From: Selaginella moellendorffii
Taxonomy: Eukaryota; Streptophyta; Lycopodiopsida; Selaginellales; Selaginellaceae
Direction: 5' to 3'
DNA: 64,000 nucleotides
Assembly: GCF_000143415.4 (NCBI RefSeq)
Contig: NW_003314262.1
Span: forward strand, 4,775,131-4,839,130
Under the pieces are notes generated by a model. It was not told the origin of the DNA and made no database searches. It was given only the letters and a program-made list of their open reading frames with translations. This document shows, piece by piece, positions 34,673 to 44,418 of this stretch. Numbering within the stretch: position 1 is the first letter of the stretch; every line of letters begins with the position of its first letter. Made by a program: the position numbers and the translations under genes.

Positions 34673-35811
34673 TGGAGGACAATGTGATTCAATGTTTCAG
34701 AGGCGACGAGCTTCTTCTGGCGCCAGGGATGATCCCAGCGGCCGCCCTGGATAGCTTTCAGGTAAAGCACCTCGCGCATTGGTCTACCACAGAGCCGTCG
34801 CTCGTCCCGATCTTTGTCAAGTCCGATCCAATCCTCCATCCCTCAAGCTGGCCGCCGCTGGAAATCGTGGAAGAATCGCAGGCGGGGGATGTGTTCTACG
34901 CGAATCCACTGGTGGACTGCCATGGCGTAGGTTTTGATTTCCATCCAGCGGACAGGCGCCAGGGATTGAGCTGGGCGATGCAAAGTCCGCTGGCCGATGA
35001 GATTCTTCTAAGATGCGAGGCACTACCCGATCTGGAAGCAGACATCCCGGAAGCGCGATTTGTCAAGAACGAGCCGCTGCGCTTTGCCGGATTCCTGGAC
35101 GATGTCACTACCAGCTCGTCGGGAAGCGTTGTCGAAGACTGCTGCGATTTCGATCAGATAATGGCGCCGGTAGCGCCGCAGCCCCAGATTTTTCACTCTC
35201 TCGGCGGATCATCGGCTTGTCCAAGCTCATGGTTTGGCAATGATCAGAATCCTCGCTCGTCTGGGAACGAAGATCTGGAAGCCGCGCTTGGAAATGGGAC
35301 CAGTTACTATGAGCCACCAAAGAAGCTGCTAAAGACGTCGCGGATTGAAGCTCGGGAGTGGGATGATCACGATCAGGGGATCAAGAGAAAGAACAAGGAA
35401 GAAGAAGAAGAACAAGAGGAAGAACTGGATCAGGAGAGCGATCTACATCCAGCCGAGAAGAAAAGGTCATGCCAGAGATCCTCAAGGCAGCAGCAGCAGA
35501 GGGAGCCATGGAGCTCGATCGATCCACAGAGCGTGGCGGCGAGGCGCAGGAGGAAGAGGATCAGCGAGCGCGTCCGGTGGCTGGAGAAGCTCATCCCCGG
35601 CGGGAGCAAGATGGACACGGCGAGCATGCTCGAGGAGGCGATCCGCTACGTCAAGTTCCTTCAGCTCCAGGTGGAGCTCCTGGAAATGATCGGCGGCGGT
35701 GGCGAAGATCACCACCGCCCGCCCAACTCGCCCCTCGTCCTGTCTGAAGAGCTCCAGGAGGTTCTCTTCCGGAAGAGGTGCTGTGTCGCGGCGATCAAAC
35801 AGTCAACGTAA
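34672..35811 (+). CDS. bHLH transcription factor (group VIII, HECATE/bHLH87-like)
   Basis: Intronless, 379 residues from the ATG at 34672; an earlier in-frame ATG at 34549 adds an unlikely 41-residue leader. The bHLH lies near residues 284-338: [17 protein letters not shown], then a helix-loop-helix reading [20 protein letters not shown] and [15 protein letters not shown]. The PGG(S/T)[18 protein letters not shown] string is typical of HECATE/INDEHISCENT and bHLH87-type proteins, which control tissue patterning. Unusually, the usual H-x-x-x-E of the basic region is R292 and K295. The glutamate that reads the CA of the E-box is therefore a lysine (codon aag at 35554). Acidic Glu-rich and Gln-rich patches (about 245-283) precede the domain. 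An (ATCG)n palindrome lies directly before the start codon. Confidence 0.88.
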   Translation: MEDNVIQCFRGDELLLAPGMIPAAALDSFQVKHLAHWSTTEPSLVPIFVKSDPILHPSSWPPLEIVEESQAGDVFYANPLVDCHGVGFDFHPADRRQGLSWAMQSPLADEILLRCEALPDLEADIPEARFVKNEPLRFAGFLDDVTTSSSGSVVEDCCDFDQIMAPVAPQPQIFHSLGGSSACPSSWFGNDQNPRSSGNEDLEAALGNGTSYYEPPKKLLKTSRIEAREWDDHDQGIKRKNKEEEEEQEEELDQESDLHPAEKKRSCQRSSRQQQQREPWSSIDPQSVAARRRRKRISERVRWLEKLIPGGSKMDTASMLEEAIRYVKFLQLQVELLEMIGGGGEDHHRPPNSPLVLSEELQEVLFRKRCCVAAIKQST

Positions 35812-35867
35812 AAAGTCAAAGGCCCCGGGAGAGTCAAGTCAACCCCTGTGAGAGAGTTCTTTTTTGT

Positions 35868-36410
35868 TTACTGTCCTTTGTTCTTCTCGGCTTCCAATCG
35901 TTCCTTGGCTCTTTGGACCTTGGATTGAATGTAGAAGCTCCCGATCTTCGCGTTCCTCTCAAATAAGTTCTCATACTTCTGCGAAAATTCCAGCGTTGTC
36001 TAAGAGTTGATGATCTAACCCAAGAAAAAATCGTGTCACCTTCAAGATTTCTTCCCACGGAGTTTTCTCGCTGACGCCCAAAATCATCCTGGCTTCGTGC
36101 GGCGACATTTTCTTGGTCGATTTCTCGGCGATATCTTGGAGCGTCTCCTGAGCCACGCCCGTTTTGGATGCATCTACAACACAGCATCCAAGTGAAAGGC
36201 TCCACAATCGTTTTTTAAAGGAAAAATCGCGGAGACAGCTAAAAACTCACTGATCAGCGCTTGCTTGTACGCTTGAGACACCGCGCGCAGCAAAATCCCC
36301 GACCCAATCACGATCAAATTCGCGATAACTTTCGCGATCTGGAAGCACGATCTGTTAGTAGCGGCCGCATTCTCCCTCCCGGATTGATCTACACGCACCT
36401 GACCCACCAT
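35868..36410 (-). CDS. PAM16: mitochondrial import motor subunit PAM16 (TIM16/Magmas)
   Basis: PAM16 is the J-like partner that tethers and restrains PAM18 at the TIM23 import channel on the matrix side of the inner membrane. Four exons: 36410-36399, 36338-36251, 36173-36040 and 35978-35868, giving 114 residues, the usual family length. The first exon codes only MVGQ. The protein has a hydrophobic N-terminal helix (IANLIVIGSGILLRAV), then AYKQALINASKTGVAQE, the degenerate J-domain with ILGVSEKTPWEEILKKYENL, and the conserved GSFYIQSKVQRAKE tail. As expected it lacks the HPD of true J proteins. Introns are 60, 77 and 61 nt. It shares a 162-bp promoter with the HNH gene. Its stop is 56 bp from the bHLH stop. 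Confidence 0.93.
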
Positions 36411-36572
36411 CTAGCCTCAAGAACCCTAATGTGCTTCTTGCACACGTGGCACAATCAGCGCATGCCACGTAAAAAGCTGGTTTTACCGCCACGTGTAGGG
36501 CAAAAGGCATATGCTGACGGGGTTATTCTTTTTTTCTCTTCTTCGTGTTCTTCCTTCTCTCTTTGGGGAAGA
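36411..36572. promoter_or_regulatory. divergent promoter with two G-boxes and a telo-box
   Basis: The 162 bp between the PAM16 and HNH start codons holds CACGTG G-boxes at 36443-36448 and 36490-36495, an intervening gccacgt half-site near 36474, and a gaaccctaat telo-box at 36421. G-boxes are bound by bZIP and bHLH factors in light and stress responses. The promoter is likely bidirectional. Confidence 0.55.
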
Positions 36573-37810
36573 ATGCCTAGCCAGATGATCCTCGAGCGAT
36601 CATTCTTCTCCCATGGGAGCGATAGGGTTTTCGTTTTCTCGGTGAAGCGCCACGCGCCGCCGGGCCAATCTTCGTTCAAATACAGGATTCAGGGCAAAGG
36701 CGGAGCTCCGCACAAGAAATCCAAGGGGGATGGGAGCTCTCATCCAAATGCAGCAGCCAAGGAGAGCTCGCTGGAGGGAATGGCAGCGGCGGCCGTGGCG
36801 GCGGCCCAAGAAGCAGCGGAGGAGGCGAGCTGGATGGCTCTGGACGATGACGATTCGTGTGATCAGGCCGATGAGCTCAAGAAATTCAAGGGGCTTGTTC
36901 TCGATCTCTCCTACAGGTAACTTGTTCGTCTAGAAATCTTCGCATTGGAATGACACTGACAGATATTTTGGGATAATGTAGACCGATTAACATTGTGGGA
37001 TGGAAGCGCGCATTATGCCTTGAGATCCTTGAGAAGGTTAGCCTTATCATAAAATTTGGTTTGATATATCCATAGCTTCCTAGGCGGAAGTCCTCGTTTA
37101 CTACGATCAACTTGTTTGTTCTCCGAGCAGAGTGTTCTTCATTCCTGCCGTTTTAAAGGTACGAATGCATGGAATTTCTTCGCACTTGTTAAGCTCTAAG
37201 TTTGTTTCCACAGATGGTCGATTTCGTATACTCGCCGAAGCCCAAGACCTTACGGCTGAGCTTGAGTAGAACCAACGTTTTCATCCGAGACAAATTCAAA
37301 TGCCAGTAAGATCCATGGAAAAAAAGAGATTTCAAGGCTGTCGCTAACTTAAACCAGCCGCTTGGCATTCATAGGTACTGCGACCACGACAGAGACTTGA
37401 CAATCGATCATGTTCTTCCGGTTTCCAAAGGCGGCGGCCATAGCTGGGACAATCTGGTAAAAGCCCATTCGATTAAGAAGCTTCTCTCGATCATCAAAGT
37501 TTTCTCTCATCTCGCAGGTAACAGCGTGTAAGCGCTGCAATGGCAAGAAGGGAAGCAGATTACTAGAGGACGTGGAGATGAAGTTGGACAAGGCTCCAAA
37601 GGTGAGGGAGATCGACGATCAATTCGACCATTGCGTTCTTAATCCCTTTGTCCTGGAATTTCATAGGAACCGAATGTCATGGATAGCAGAGAGCTACCGC
37701 CCAGCTACCGGGTCTTCAAGAACATAGTCCTCAACACCAAAGTACCATCGGAATGGATAGACTACTTACCGCAACGTCCAACCAAATTCGACTATCATAG
37801 ACGAGGATGA
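36573..37810 (+). CDS. HNH endonuclease-domain protein, plant type
   Basis: Seven exons: 36573-36916, 36982-37036, 37084-37158, 37214-37305, 37375-37456, 37518-37601 and 37667-37810, giving 291 residues. All introns are 47-69 nt with frame-consistent GT/AG ends. The C-terminal half has a Cys4-HNH fold: C188-Q-Y-C191, LTIDHVLPVSKGG (metal-binding D200-H201), HSWDNL, and C220-K-R-C223-N. The preceding block (WKRALCLEILEK to RTNVFIRDKFKCQYC) is typical of the cyanobacterial-type HNH family kept in plants, often predicted plastid-targeted. The catalytic His and the Asn of the motif are present, so it may be an active nuclease. The N-terminus is basic, then Ala-rich (about 65-90). Substrate unknown. 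Confidence 0.85.
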
Positions 37811-38523
37811 TCTAATCTCCAAAACCATGTAAAACTGCCAAACCATGTAAATCTAATGTAAGGTTTAGTCAACGCCTAAAAAGGGACGGAATATACACTC
37901 CAGATAAAAGATTCAGAACATTCTGTCTGTGTTAAAGCATATACTTGTTAAACCCTATATTGCCCAAACCTAATTAAAACTTACCGAAGCAGAGTTTGCT
38001 TTTCTACCGAAGCTGGGCCGAACCTGACAGCTGCCTACCGAGGCAAATCAGCCACCACCGGAGCTACTCTATCTTGTTTCCTTGCGATGGTTTTCATTGT
38101 TTTCTCATATCTTGCTCTCGCTTTTCTCCATTTTTTTTCTCTCTACGCTTTCCTCGTTACACGCCTTTGCGCGATGCGATGCTGATCTCGAGCTTTTCCA
38201 GTCAATGCGAAGAAGGAATCCAAATCCAAATCGCGGCGGCTTGAATCGCAGCTGCCGAGCTTTTCTCCCATCGCCGGGATCCGAGTGAGCGGGATCGAGA
38301 ATCATCGCTCGGGATTGCAGGGAAGAACATTCGTACGAGGTATGGAGGAAAAAAAAAGAAAGAAAGAAAGGAGAAGCACCAAAAAAAAAGAGTCCCTATT
38401 GCTTGCTTGCCTGCTTTTTCCTCGATTGGATTCCTCTCTTGGTGGTTCTTCCCATAGGGTTCTTGCGTTGCGCGCATTCGAATTGCTAACGAGCTCTCTC
38501 TCATTGTTTCTGGATTGACAGAG

Positions 38524-38901
38524 ATGCCTCCAGCGAGGAAGAAAGCCAAAAAAGTGGACGCGGCGGAGCCATCCAGCAGCGGCAGCGCAGATCCACCGGC
38601 ACAGAAAAAGCGAGGCCGGCCTCGCAAGATCGTCGTCAAGGAGGAGGAGGAGGAGGATCAGCAGGAATACAAGAGCGCCTCCATCGCCGCCGAGCAAGAG
38701 GCATTGAAGCGAGCCAAGCTCCCAGCGATTCAAGGATCGTCGGAGATGATAGGCGAGCCGGATGGGGGAAAAATTCTCTCGGAGCCCGCCAGCGCCATCA
38801 AAGCTCCCACCGCTGCTGCCGCTGCCGCCAAGAGGGATGGGCGACGTCGCAAGAGCGAGCCTCACAGAGCTCCCGGTGTTCTCATCGAAGGCTTTTTGTG
38901 A
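38524..38901 (+). CDS. small AT-hook protein
   Basis: A 125-residue ORF starting MPPARKKAKK holds one canonical AT-hook, KKRGRPRKIV (about residues 28-37). It is followed by an acidic EEEEED run and an Ala-rich, Lys/Arg-rich C-terminus. AT-hooks bind the minor groove of AT-rich DNA, so a nuclear chromatin role is likely. No PPC domain is present, so it is not an AHL protein. The ATG lies two to three bases after an AG that follows ttctggattgac, and a GT-rich donor-like site exists near 38339. A 5'-UTR intron is therefore plausible. Downstream exons were looked for and none was convincing. It could be a complete small gene or the first exon of a longer one. Confidence 0.6.
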   Translation: MPPARKKAKKVDAAEPSSSGSADPPAQKKRGRPRKIVVKEEEEEDQQEYKSASIAAEQEALKRAKLPAIQGSSEMIGEPDGGKILSEPASAIKAPTAAAAAAKRDGRRRKSEPHRAPGVLIEGFL

Positions 38902-40197
38902 GCTCCATCGCCAACTAGGGAGAAGATGAAGATCACTGCAAAGACTCCATTGACACGAGATCGAGATCGATCAAAGGTTAGGCCAAGCTCCACTGCGATT
39001 CTATTCTTTCTTCGCTTTTTTTTTTTCTTCGTTGTTCTTCGTCGCCTTGTTCCAGATCGTCGTTGATTCATTCATTCGTTTTTATCTCTTGGATTTTTTC
39101 TGGGATATCATCGCTGTTTGCTCGAAGTGTTCTAGCAGTTCTAAGTAGCTGTGGAATTTTATTTTTTTTTCCTCTCTTTTTTTCTAAGACAGTCCAAGCA
39201 AAATCCCAAACTTTTGTCCTCGTGTTCTTCAGCCGCGCCGTGTTTTTCCGTTGCGAGATTTTCCTCTTCTTCGCGTTTCCTGGATTTGTTTAGCGTAAAA
39301 AAAACTGTCGGTGGTGGCTGATCAAGTGTTTGATCGATTGGAAGGAAAAAAAAAAGAGAGAGGAAAGTGGGAAATTTTGACTTCCTCCATGATTTTTATC
39401 GCTTGATCTTTTCTTACGCCTTGGTAGTGGTGGTGGCGTTCTTCCTTCTTCTCTGATTGATCTGGGCGTGCGTGCGTGCGTGTGTAGTATATCTCCTCCT
39501 CCTTCCTCCCCCCCTTTATTCCTTCTTCTTCTTCATGGTCTTTTTTCTTCCTCCCTGGAATCTACGTAGTACTTAAGACGAGTGAGAGAGAGAGAGAGAG
39601 AAGACAATAACCAATGCTTTCTTTGTGATAAATGGCATGGACAGAGCACACAGGCTAGTAGCAGCAGTACGTGGAAGGCTTTTAGAAAAAATATCATTCT
39701 TTTTTCACCCCATCTTTCCACCACCACTGATCAGGTGCCCCTATCAATCAATCAAACGCGAAATTTGATCTCGCTAGACCTACTCCATCCAATCTAAGCT
39801 AAGTCGTCCCTCGCAGAAAGCGCTACATTCTTCTTCCTTTATTTCACTGCCTAGTAGAGAACAGTCCCCTTGCCCTAGCTCCTCGATCGAGCGATTGTTT
39901 CTCAGTAGAGGAGCTCCGATCGCGTTGCTCGCCGGCGCCTAGGCCGGCAGCAGAGATAGCACAGGCAGAGGCAGCACATCGAGCACCAGAAGAAAATTCC
40001 CCTCATCGCGATCGCGCTATCTTGCCCTAATCCCTACGCCCAAATTTATTCCCCCCTTTTTGACCTAGAACTTGTTCTTTCCGCGATCGACAATGCGGCA
40101 TCGGCGATGCCGCTTCTCCGGTAAGAAATCGTTGCGATGGACGCCACAGCTGTGACTCGCGCGATCGCGTGAGAGGAATCGGCGAGAATTTCTGGGA
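38902..40197. other. intergenic DNA and probable 5' leader of the starch synthase gene
   Basis: Poly-T and CT-rich tracts dominate (39000-39550). A gtgcgtgcgtgcgtgtg microsatellite lies near 39470 and a (GA)n run near 39585. From 39830 the sequence becomes GC-rich and genic, consistent with a 5' UTR ending at the ATG at 40198. No other gene is supported. Confidence 0.5.
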
Positions 40198-43017
40198 ATG
40201 GCGAGCGTTTTGCCGCTGGGGCAGATCCTCTGTGGCCGCGAGATCAGTGCTGGCAATATCGGCGCTCGAGGACTGCCTTTGCGGGTGAGGGTGAGTTTCA
40301 TCGGCAGCTCCAGGAGGAAATCCAGCAAGTATGACCACTATTTCGCTTCTTCCAATGTGGATCTCGAGTCGGCCGAGGAGAAGATCCAGCGCCTTACCGC
40401 CACCGTCGAGAGGCTCAAGGCACGCATTGCGGAGCTGGAGGGTTTGGTCCCAAGCACAAGATCTCGCGTGGAAGAGAGCATGGAGCAGCAGCCAACTCCA
40501 AAGCAACTTCTAAAGAGCATCACGATGGTATCGCAAACTTTTAGAGTGCTTTCGTCGCGCGGTTAACACTTGTTTGCTTTTGTTTAGAACGTACCAGTGT
40601 TGAAGCCGGAGCCATCGCAAAAACTGGGAGAAATCGATCGACTACCGAGTATCGTCTGGCCGTCCCCGAGCGATGAGATACCGCTTTGGAACCGAGGTCG
40701 ACTGAGGCATGAAGTAGCAGGGCTTGGGTCGACAAAGGACGTAGAAAACGATCGAAATCCACTCTATATCATCCATGTCACGGCGGAGATGGTGCCTCTA
40801 GCAAAGGTTGGAGGTTTGGCGGACGTGGTTACTGGTTTGAGCCGGGCATGCATTGACAGGGGACACAAAGTGGAGATCATGATTCCTTTCTACGAGTGCA
40901 TACCAGGTGAACAGATCAAAGGCTTCAGTCCTGGTGAATCCTACTCGTCTTATCACAACGGGAACTGGATCTCGGTTCAAGTTTACCGAGGCAAGATCGC
41001 TGGAGTGTCGGTCTTACTTGTCCAGCCGAAGAACCAGTTTTTCAAGGGGTCAAGTATCTATGGTGGATCTTACGACGAACTTGAAGCGTATTTGTTTTTC
41101 AGCCGTGCTTGCTTGGAGTGGATGCAGGTTTGCCGTGCATTTTTTGATCGTTTTCGTTTTTTCCTTCTTTTTTCAAGTTGTTTGTTCGCAGGTGACAAAC
41201 AATCACCCGGATATCATCCACGCTCATGAGTGGCATACTGGAGCTGTATCGATGCTTTACTGGGATATGTATCATCACTTGTCCTTGAAGGTAATAGCTC
41301 ATGATCGCTCGAATAGATTTGACACTCGACTTTTACGGCAGAAACCAAGACTTGTGCTTACTATTCACAACATGGAGCATTACGGAGAATGCAGGTGCGA
41401 TCCCTTCAGTTTGTTTCATTTACTTACGCTTTATACTGTTCAGGATGGAACAGCTCAACATGTGCGGTCTAGAAGGTTCAACTTATCGCACATCTGATAA
41501 AGTAGAAGTATCTTGTGTTGTTTAGACCGTTTTATTGATTCTTATTTTCTATTGCAGGCTGTCGATGATCGAACAATCGGACACAATCCTGAGAGGCTCA
41601 GCTTGCTCAAGGGAGGGATTGTGTACAGCAATGCTGTAACGTAAGTTTCTTTAGCTGCTCGGCAATCTTAACTGCTCGGCTAATGGCAGAACTGTGTCAC
41701 CGTCTTATGTCAATGAGACGCTTTGCTCGGGATGGCTGTCAAGCACTTTGATGAAGCACCGTTCCAAGTAATTGTACTCGACCTGGTAAAACCTACAGAG
41801 CAACACATCGCAAACTTTAATTCTTTGTTACAGATATTTTGGGATCCTGAACGGGATCGACACAGAGCTATGGAACCCGGAGACAGATCCTTACCTGCCC
41901 GTGGGATTTTCAGGTGACGAGTTTCTTTACAGTTCCATGTATTGACGTCCTAGTTGCTTCAGCAACGGATTTAATGGGAAAACAAGCTTGTAAGCAGTAT
42001 CTACAGAGAGGCCTTGGGCTTGAACCGGACGAGTTGCCCACTCAAAGGAAGACATACCAAGAATGCAAGCGTTCGCCTTTGATCGTGTGCATCACGAGAT
42101 TGGTGGCTCAGAAAGGGATTCATCTTATACGGCATGCCATGTATCACGTAGATCAAATGGTAAGATCCGGTTAGTGTGCATGATCTCATAGCTTTTACTA
42201 CGCAGTTTGTATCTTATGACGTCACAATGTTTACAGGATGGCCAATTCGTGCTTCTAGGCACGTCACGCGATCCTCGTGTGAAGGGAGAATTCGAGCACC
42301 ACGCTACAAAGGTGTGTGCTTTTACATCTAGCGTCGTTTCTCTAACTTTTACATTTTTGCAGTTCGGGGATAGTAAGAAGGTGCGATTGCTGCTGACATA
42401 CAGGTGAAGCGAAAATTGGTGAGAGTTGGTTGTAGATTTGTGACAAAGCTGTTTGCTTTGTAGTGAGGAGTTAGCGCATTTGCTATATGCAGCAGCGGAT
42501 ATCGTACTGGTGCCATCCATGTTTGAGCCTTGTGGCTTGACTCAGATGATTGGGATGCGATATGGAGCGGTAAAAAAACACAAAAAGTGAAGCGAAACCA
42601 AAGCACTGACTCTTTGTTTTTCTTTTTCTTTTTTCTTTGTTGCAGATTCCTGTTGTCCGAAAGACGGGTGGCTTGGCCGATACTGTTTTCGACGTGGAGC
42701 ATTCGAAAGCGATTGACGCCAATGGGTATGTCTTTTCAATGCTCGATGTCGCTTACACTGGGGAATTCACAGGTTTGTTTTCGAAGGAATCGACGAGAGG
42801 TCGCTCAACAGTGCCTTGGATCGTGCTCTGCAACAGTTTTGCGAGAGTAAGCTTGTGTTCTTAATACTCAAAGATCTAAACTTTAGTTTCTTTTGGTTTC
42901 TTTTCTTCAGAGCCCCACCACTGGCAGGCTTTGGTTTCGAAAGTTATGCTGCTAGACAACAGCTGGAACAAATCCGCTAGGGAGTACGTCAGTGTTTACA
43001 ACTCTGTGCGTGTCTAA
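40198..43017 (+). CDS. SS5: starch synthase, SS5-like (GT5 plus GT1 domains)
   Basis: Fifteen exons joined by introns of 47-77 nt give 666 residues: 40198-40527, 40588-41127, 41192-41290, 41342-41394, 41444-41501, 41558-41640, 41690-41767, 41834-41913, 41963-42159, 42237-42311, 42363-42403, 42464-42569, 42646-42725, 42773-42846, 42911-43017. The N-terminus resembles a plastid transit peptide and is followed by a short coiled coil (residues about 55-95). The GT5 domain has K183-VGGL (ADP-glucose binding), the HEWHTGAV block and [13 protein letters not shown]. The GT1 lobe has [16 protein letters not shown] and K586-TGGL. The NMEHYGECR and CSGWLSSTL strings point to the SS5 (SSIV-like) branch. 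Arabidopsis SS5 is reported to be non-catalytic and to promote granule initiation; here both substrate motifs are present. The penultimate intron is 47 nt (42726-42772), which restores [12 protein letters not shown]. Confidence 0.9.
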
Positions 43018-43185
43018 GCTAAGCGAGATAAAGGGAATGAAAGTATGGAATAATTATAAACTGTGACATGATCGTAACTCCATGACTCTAGGAGCAAATC
43101 ATGGAAGTTTAAAAAACTACCAAACTACCACTTTCTTCGAGTCAAATCTCCCTACACAGAAAAAAAAAAAGAGAGGTTTTTAGCA

Positions 43186-44418
43186 ATGCTAAGAACTCGC
43201 AATGGCATCGGGAGCTGCAGTGGAGTGGACGAATCCATCGTGCAGGCATTCTTCCAAGACAATCACTACGCCAGCAGCAACGCCAACAATCCCGGCGGTA
43301 GCAGCAGCAGCAGGGACGGCGGCGGCAAATGCCATGGAAGAAATCCGCTAAGCGCGCTCGCTGGATTCATCACTTGCCTCCACAACTCGAGCGAAACCAG
43401 CTCGAGCAGGAAGGCCTGGGAGAAGCGCAAGGCGGTGGCGCTGCTGGAGCTCAGCAAGCAGCAGCAGGCGGCGCTGGCGGACAAGCAGGACACGATCGAC
43501 ATGCTCGAGTGGCAGCTGGAGCAGCTTCAGATGGCTACGTACGCGCTGGGAGTCTCCAACGACGAGGATGAGCTCCTCAAGCAAGCCCAAGGCGGCCAGG
43601 AGGAGAGCAGCGATCCAGCACCGCCAACACCGCCGCCACCACCATCAGCGCCGCCGCAAGCGCCGCCAGCTATCACCTCCGCCGCCGCCGCCACCCAAAC
43701 TTACGCGCCGCTGGTGCTGCTCCTGGAGATGGCCGTGGTCCGGGCTCGCCTCTCGCTGCGCTACTTCTGCAACCTCTTCCTCAAGCAGATGGAGGCGTCG
43801 GGCTACCCGGTGTGCCGCGCGCTGGCGGAGATCGAGCCGGGCACCGCCTTCCTCCGCAAGGAGCACGCCGCCTACGTGCTCGACTCCAAGATCAACAAGG
43901 CCTTCTTCCACTGCTTCGAGAACGAGAGCTTCGACGGGGCCGGGATCACGCAGATCCTCGACCCGGCCAAGCGCGCCGCCACCAAGCTCCACGAGTACCG
44001 CCGGATGGCGGGGCTGGACATCGGCGACGCCGTGAACAGCAAGAGCGCCTGGTTTGATCCCGAGTTCCTGCGCTTCTGCCAGCACAAGACGCGCGAGATG
44101 TGGGGCGAGTTTGGATTCAGCGTCGCGTTCCGGAGCGTGGAGGAGCGGGACTCGTTCACGGCGGCGTTTTTGGACGTGGCCAAGGCGGTGTGGCTGCTGC
44201 ACAGGCTCGCGTTCGCGGTGAATCCGGCCGTGGGGATCATCCGGGTGGCGAAAGGGACCGATATGGATGCGTCGTACGTGGAGGCGGTGGCGGCGCCCGA
44301 GAGGCCGTGTAGCGTCTGCGGCAAGGCCAAGGTGGTGGAGTTTATGGTGATGCCGGGCTTCCGGACGAACAACAAGGTGATCAAGTGCCAGGTCTATCCC
44401 CACGTCCAGTGCAAGTGA
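43186..44418 (+). CDS. DUF641 protein, GIL1/IRKI-like
   Basis: Intronless, 410 residues. An N-terminal low-complexity region (Ser/Asn/Gly) precedes an Ala-rich coiled coil (KAVALLELSKQQQAALADKQ, about 85-120). A Pro-rich linker (about 140-165) and the DUF641/GIL1 C-terminal region follow: LRYFCNLFLKQMEASGYPV, a WFDPEFLRFCQHKT block, and the terminal FMVMPGFRTNNKVIKCQVY motif. Arabidopsis GIL1 acts with phytochrome in gravitropism in light, and IRKI binds a receptor kinase. These proteins have no known enzyme activity. Very GC-rich coding sequence. It starts 168 bp after the starch synthase stop on the same strand. Confidence 0.85.
   Translation: MLRTRNGIGSCSGVDESIVQAFFQDNHYASSNANNPGGSSSSRDGGGKCHGRNPLSALAGFITCLHNSSETSSSRKAWEKRKAVALLELSKQQQAALADKQDTIDMLEWQLEQLQMATYALGVSNDEDELLKQAQGGQEESSDPAPPTPPPPPSAPPQAPPAITSAAAATQTYAPLVLLLEMAVVRARLSLRYFCNLFLKQMEASGYPVCRALAEIEPGTAFLRKEHAAYVLDSKINKAFFHCFENESFDGAGITQILDPAKRAATKLHEYRRMAGLDIGDAVNSKSAWFDPEFLRFCQHKTREMWGEFGFSVAFRSVEERDSFTAAFLDVAKAVWLLHRLAFAVNPAVGIIRVAKGTDMDASYVEAVAAPERPCSVCGKAKVVEFMVMPGFRTNNKVIKCQVYPHVQCK

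Noticed and set aside
42777-42790. A 14-nt intron near the starch synthase 3' end
   Set aside because: Far too short; the 47-nt intron at 42726-42772 restores frame and the conserved NGFVFEG segment instead.
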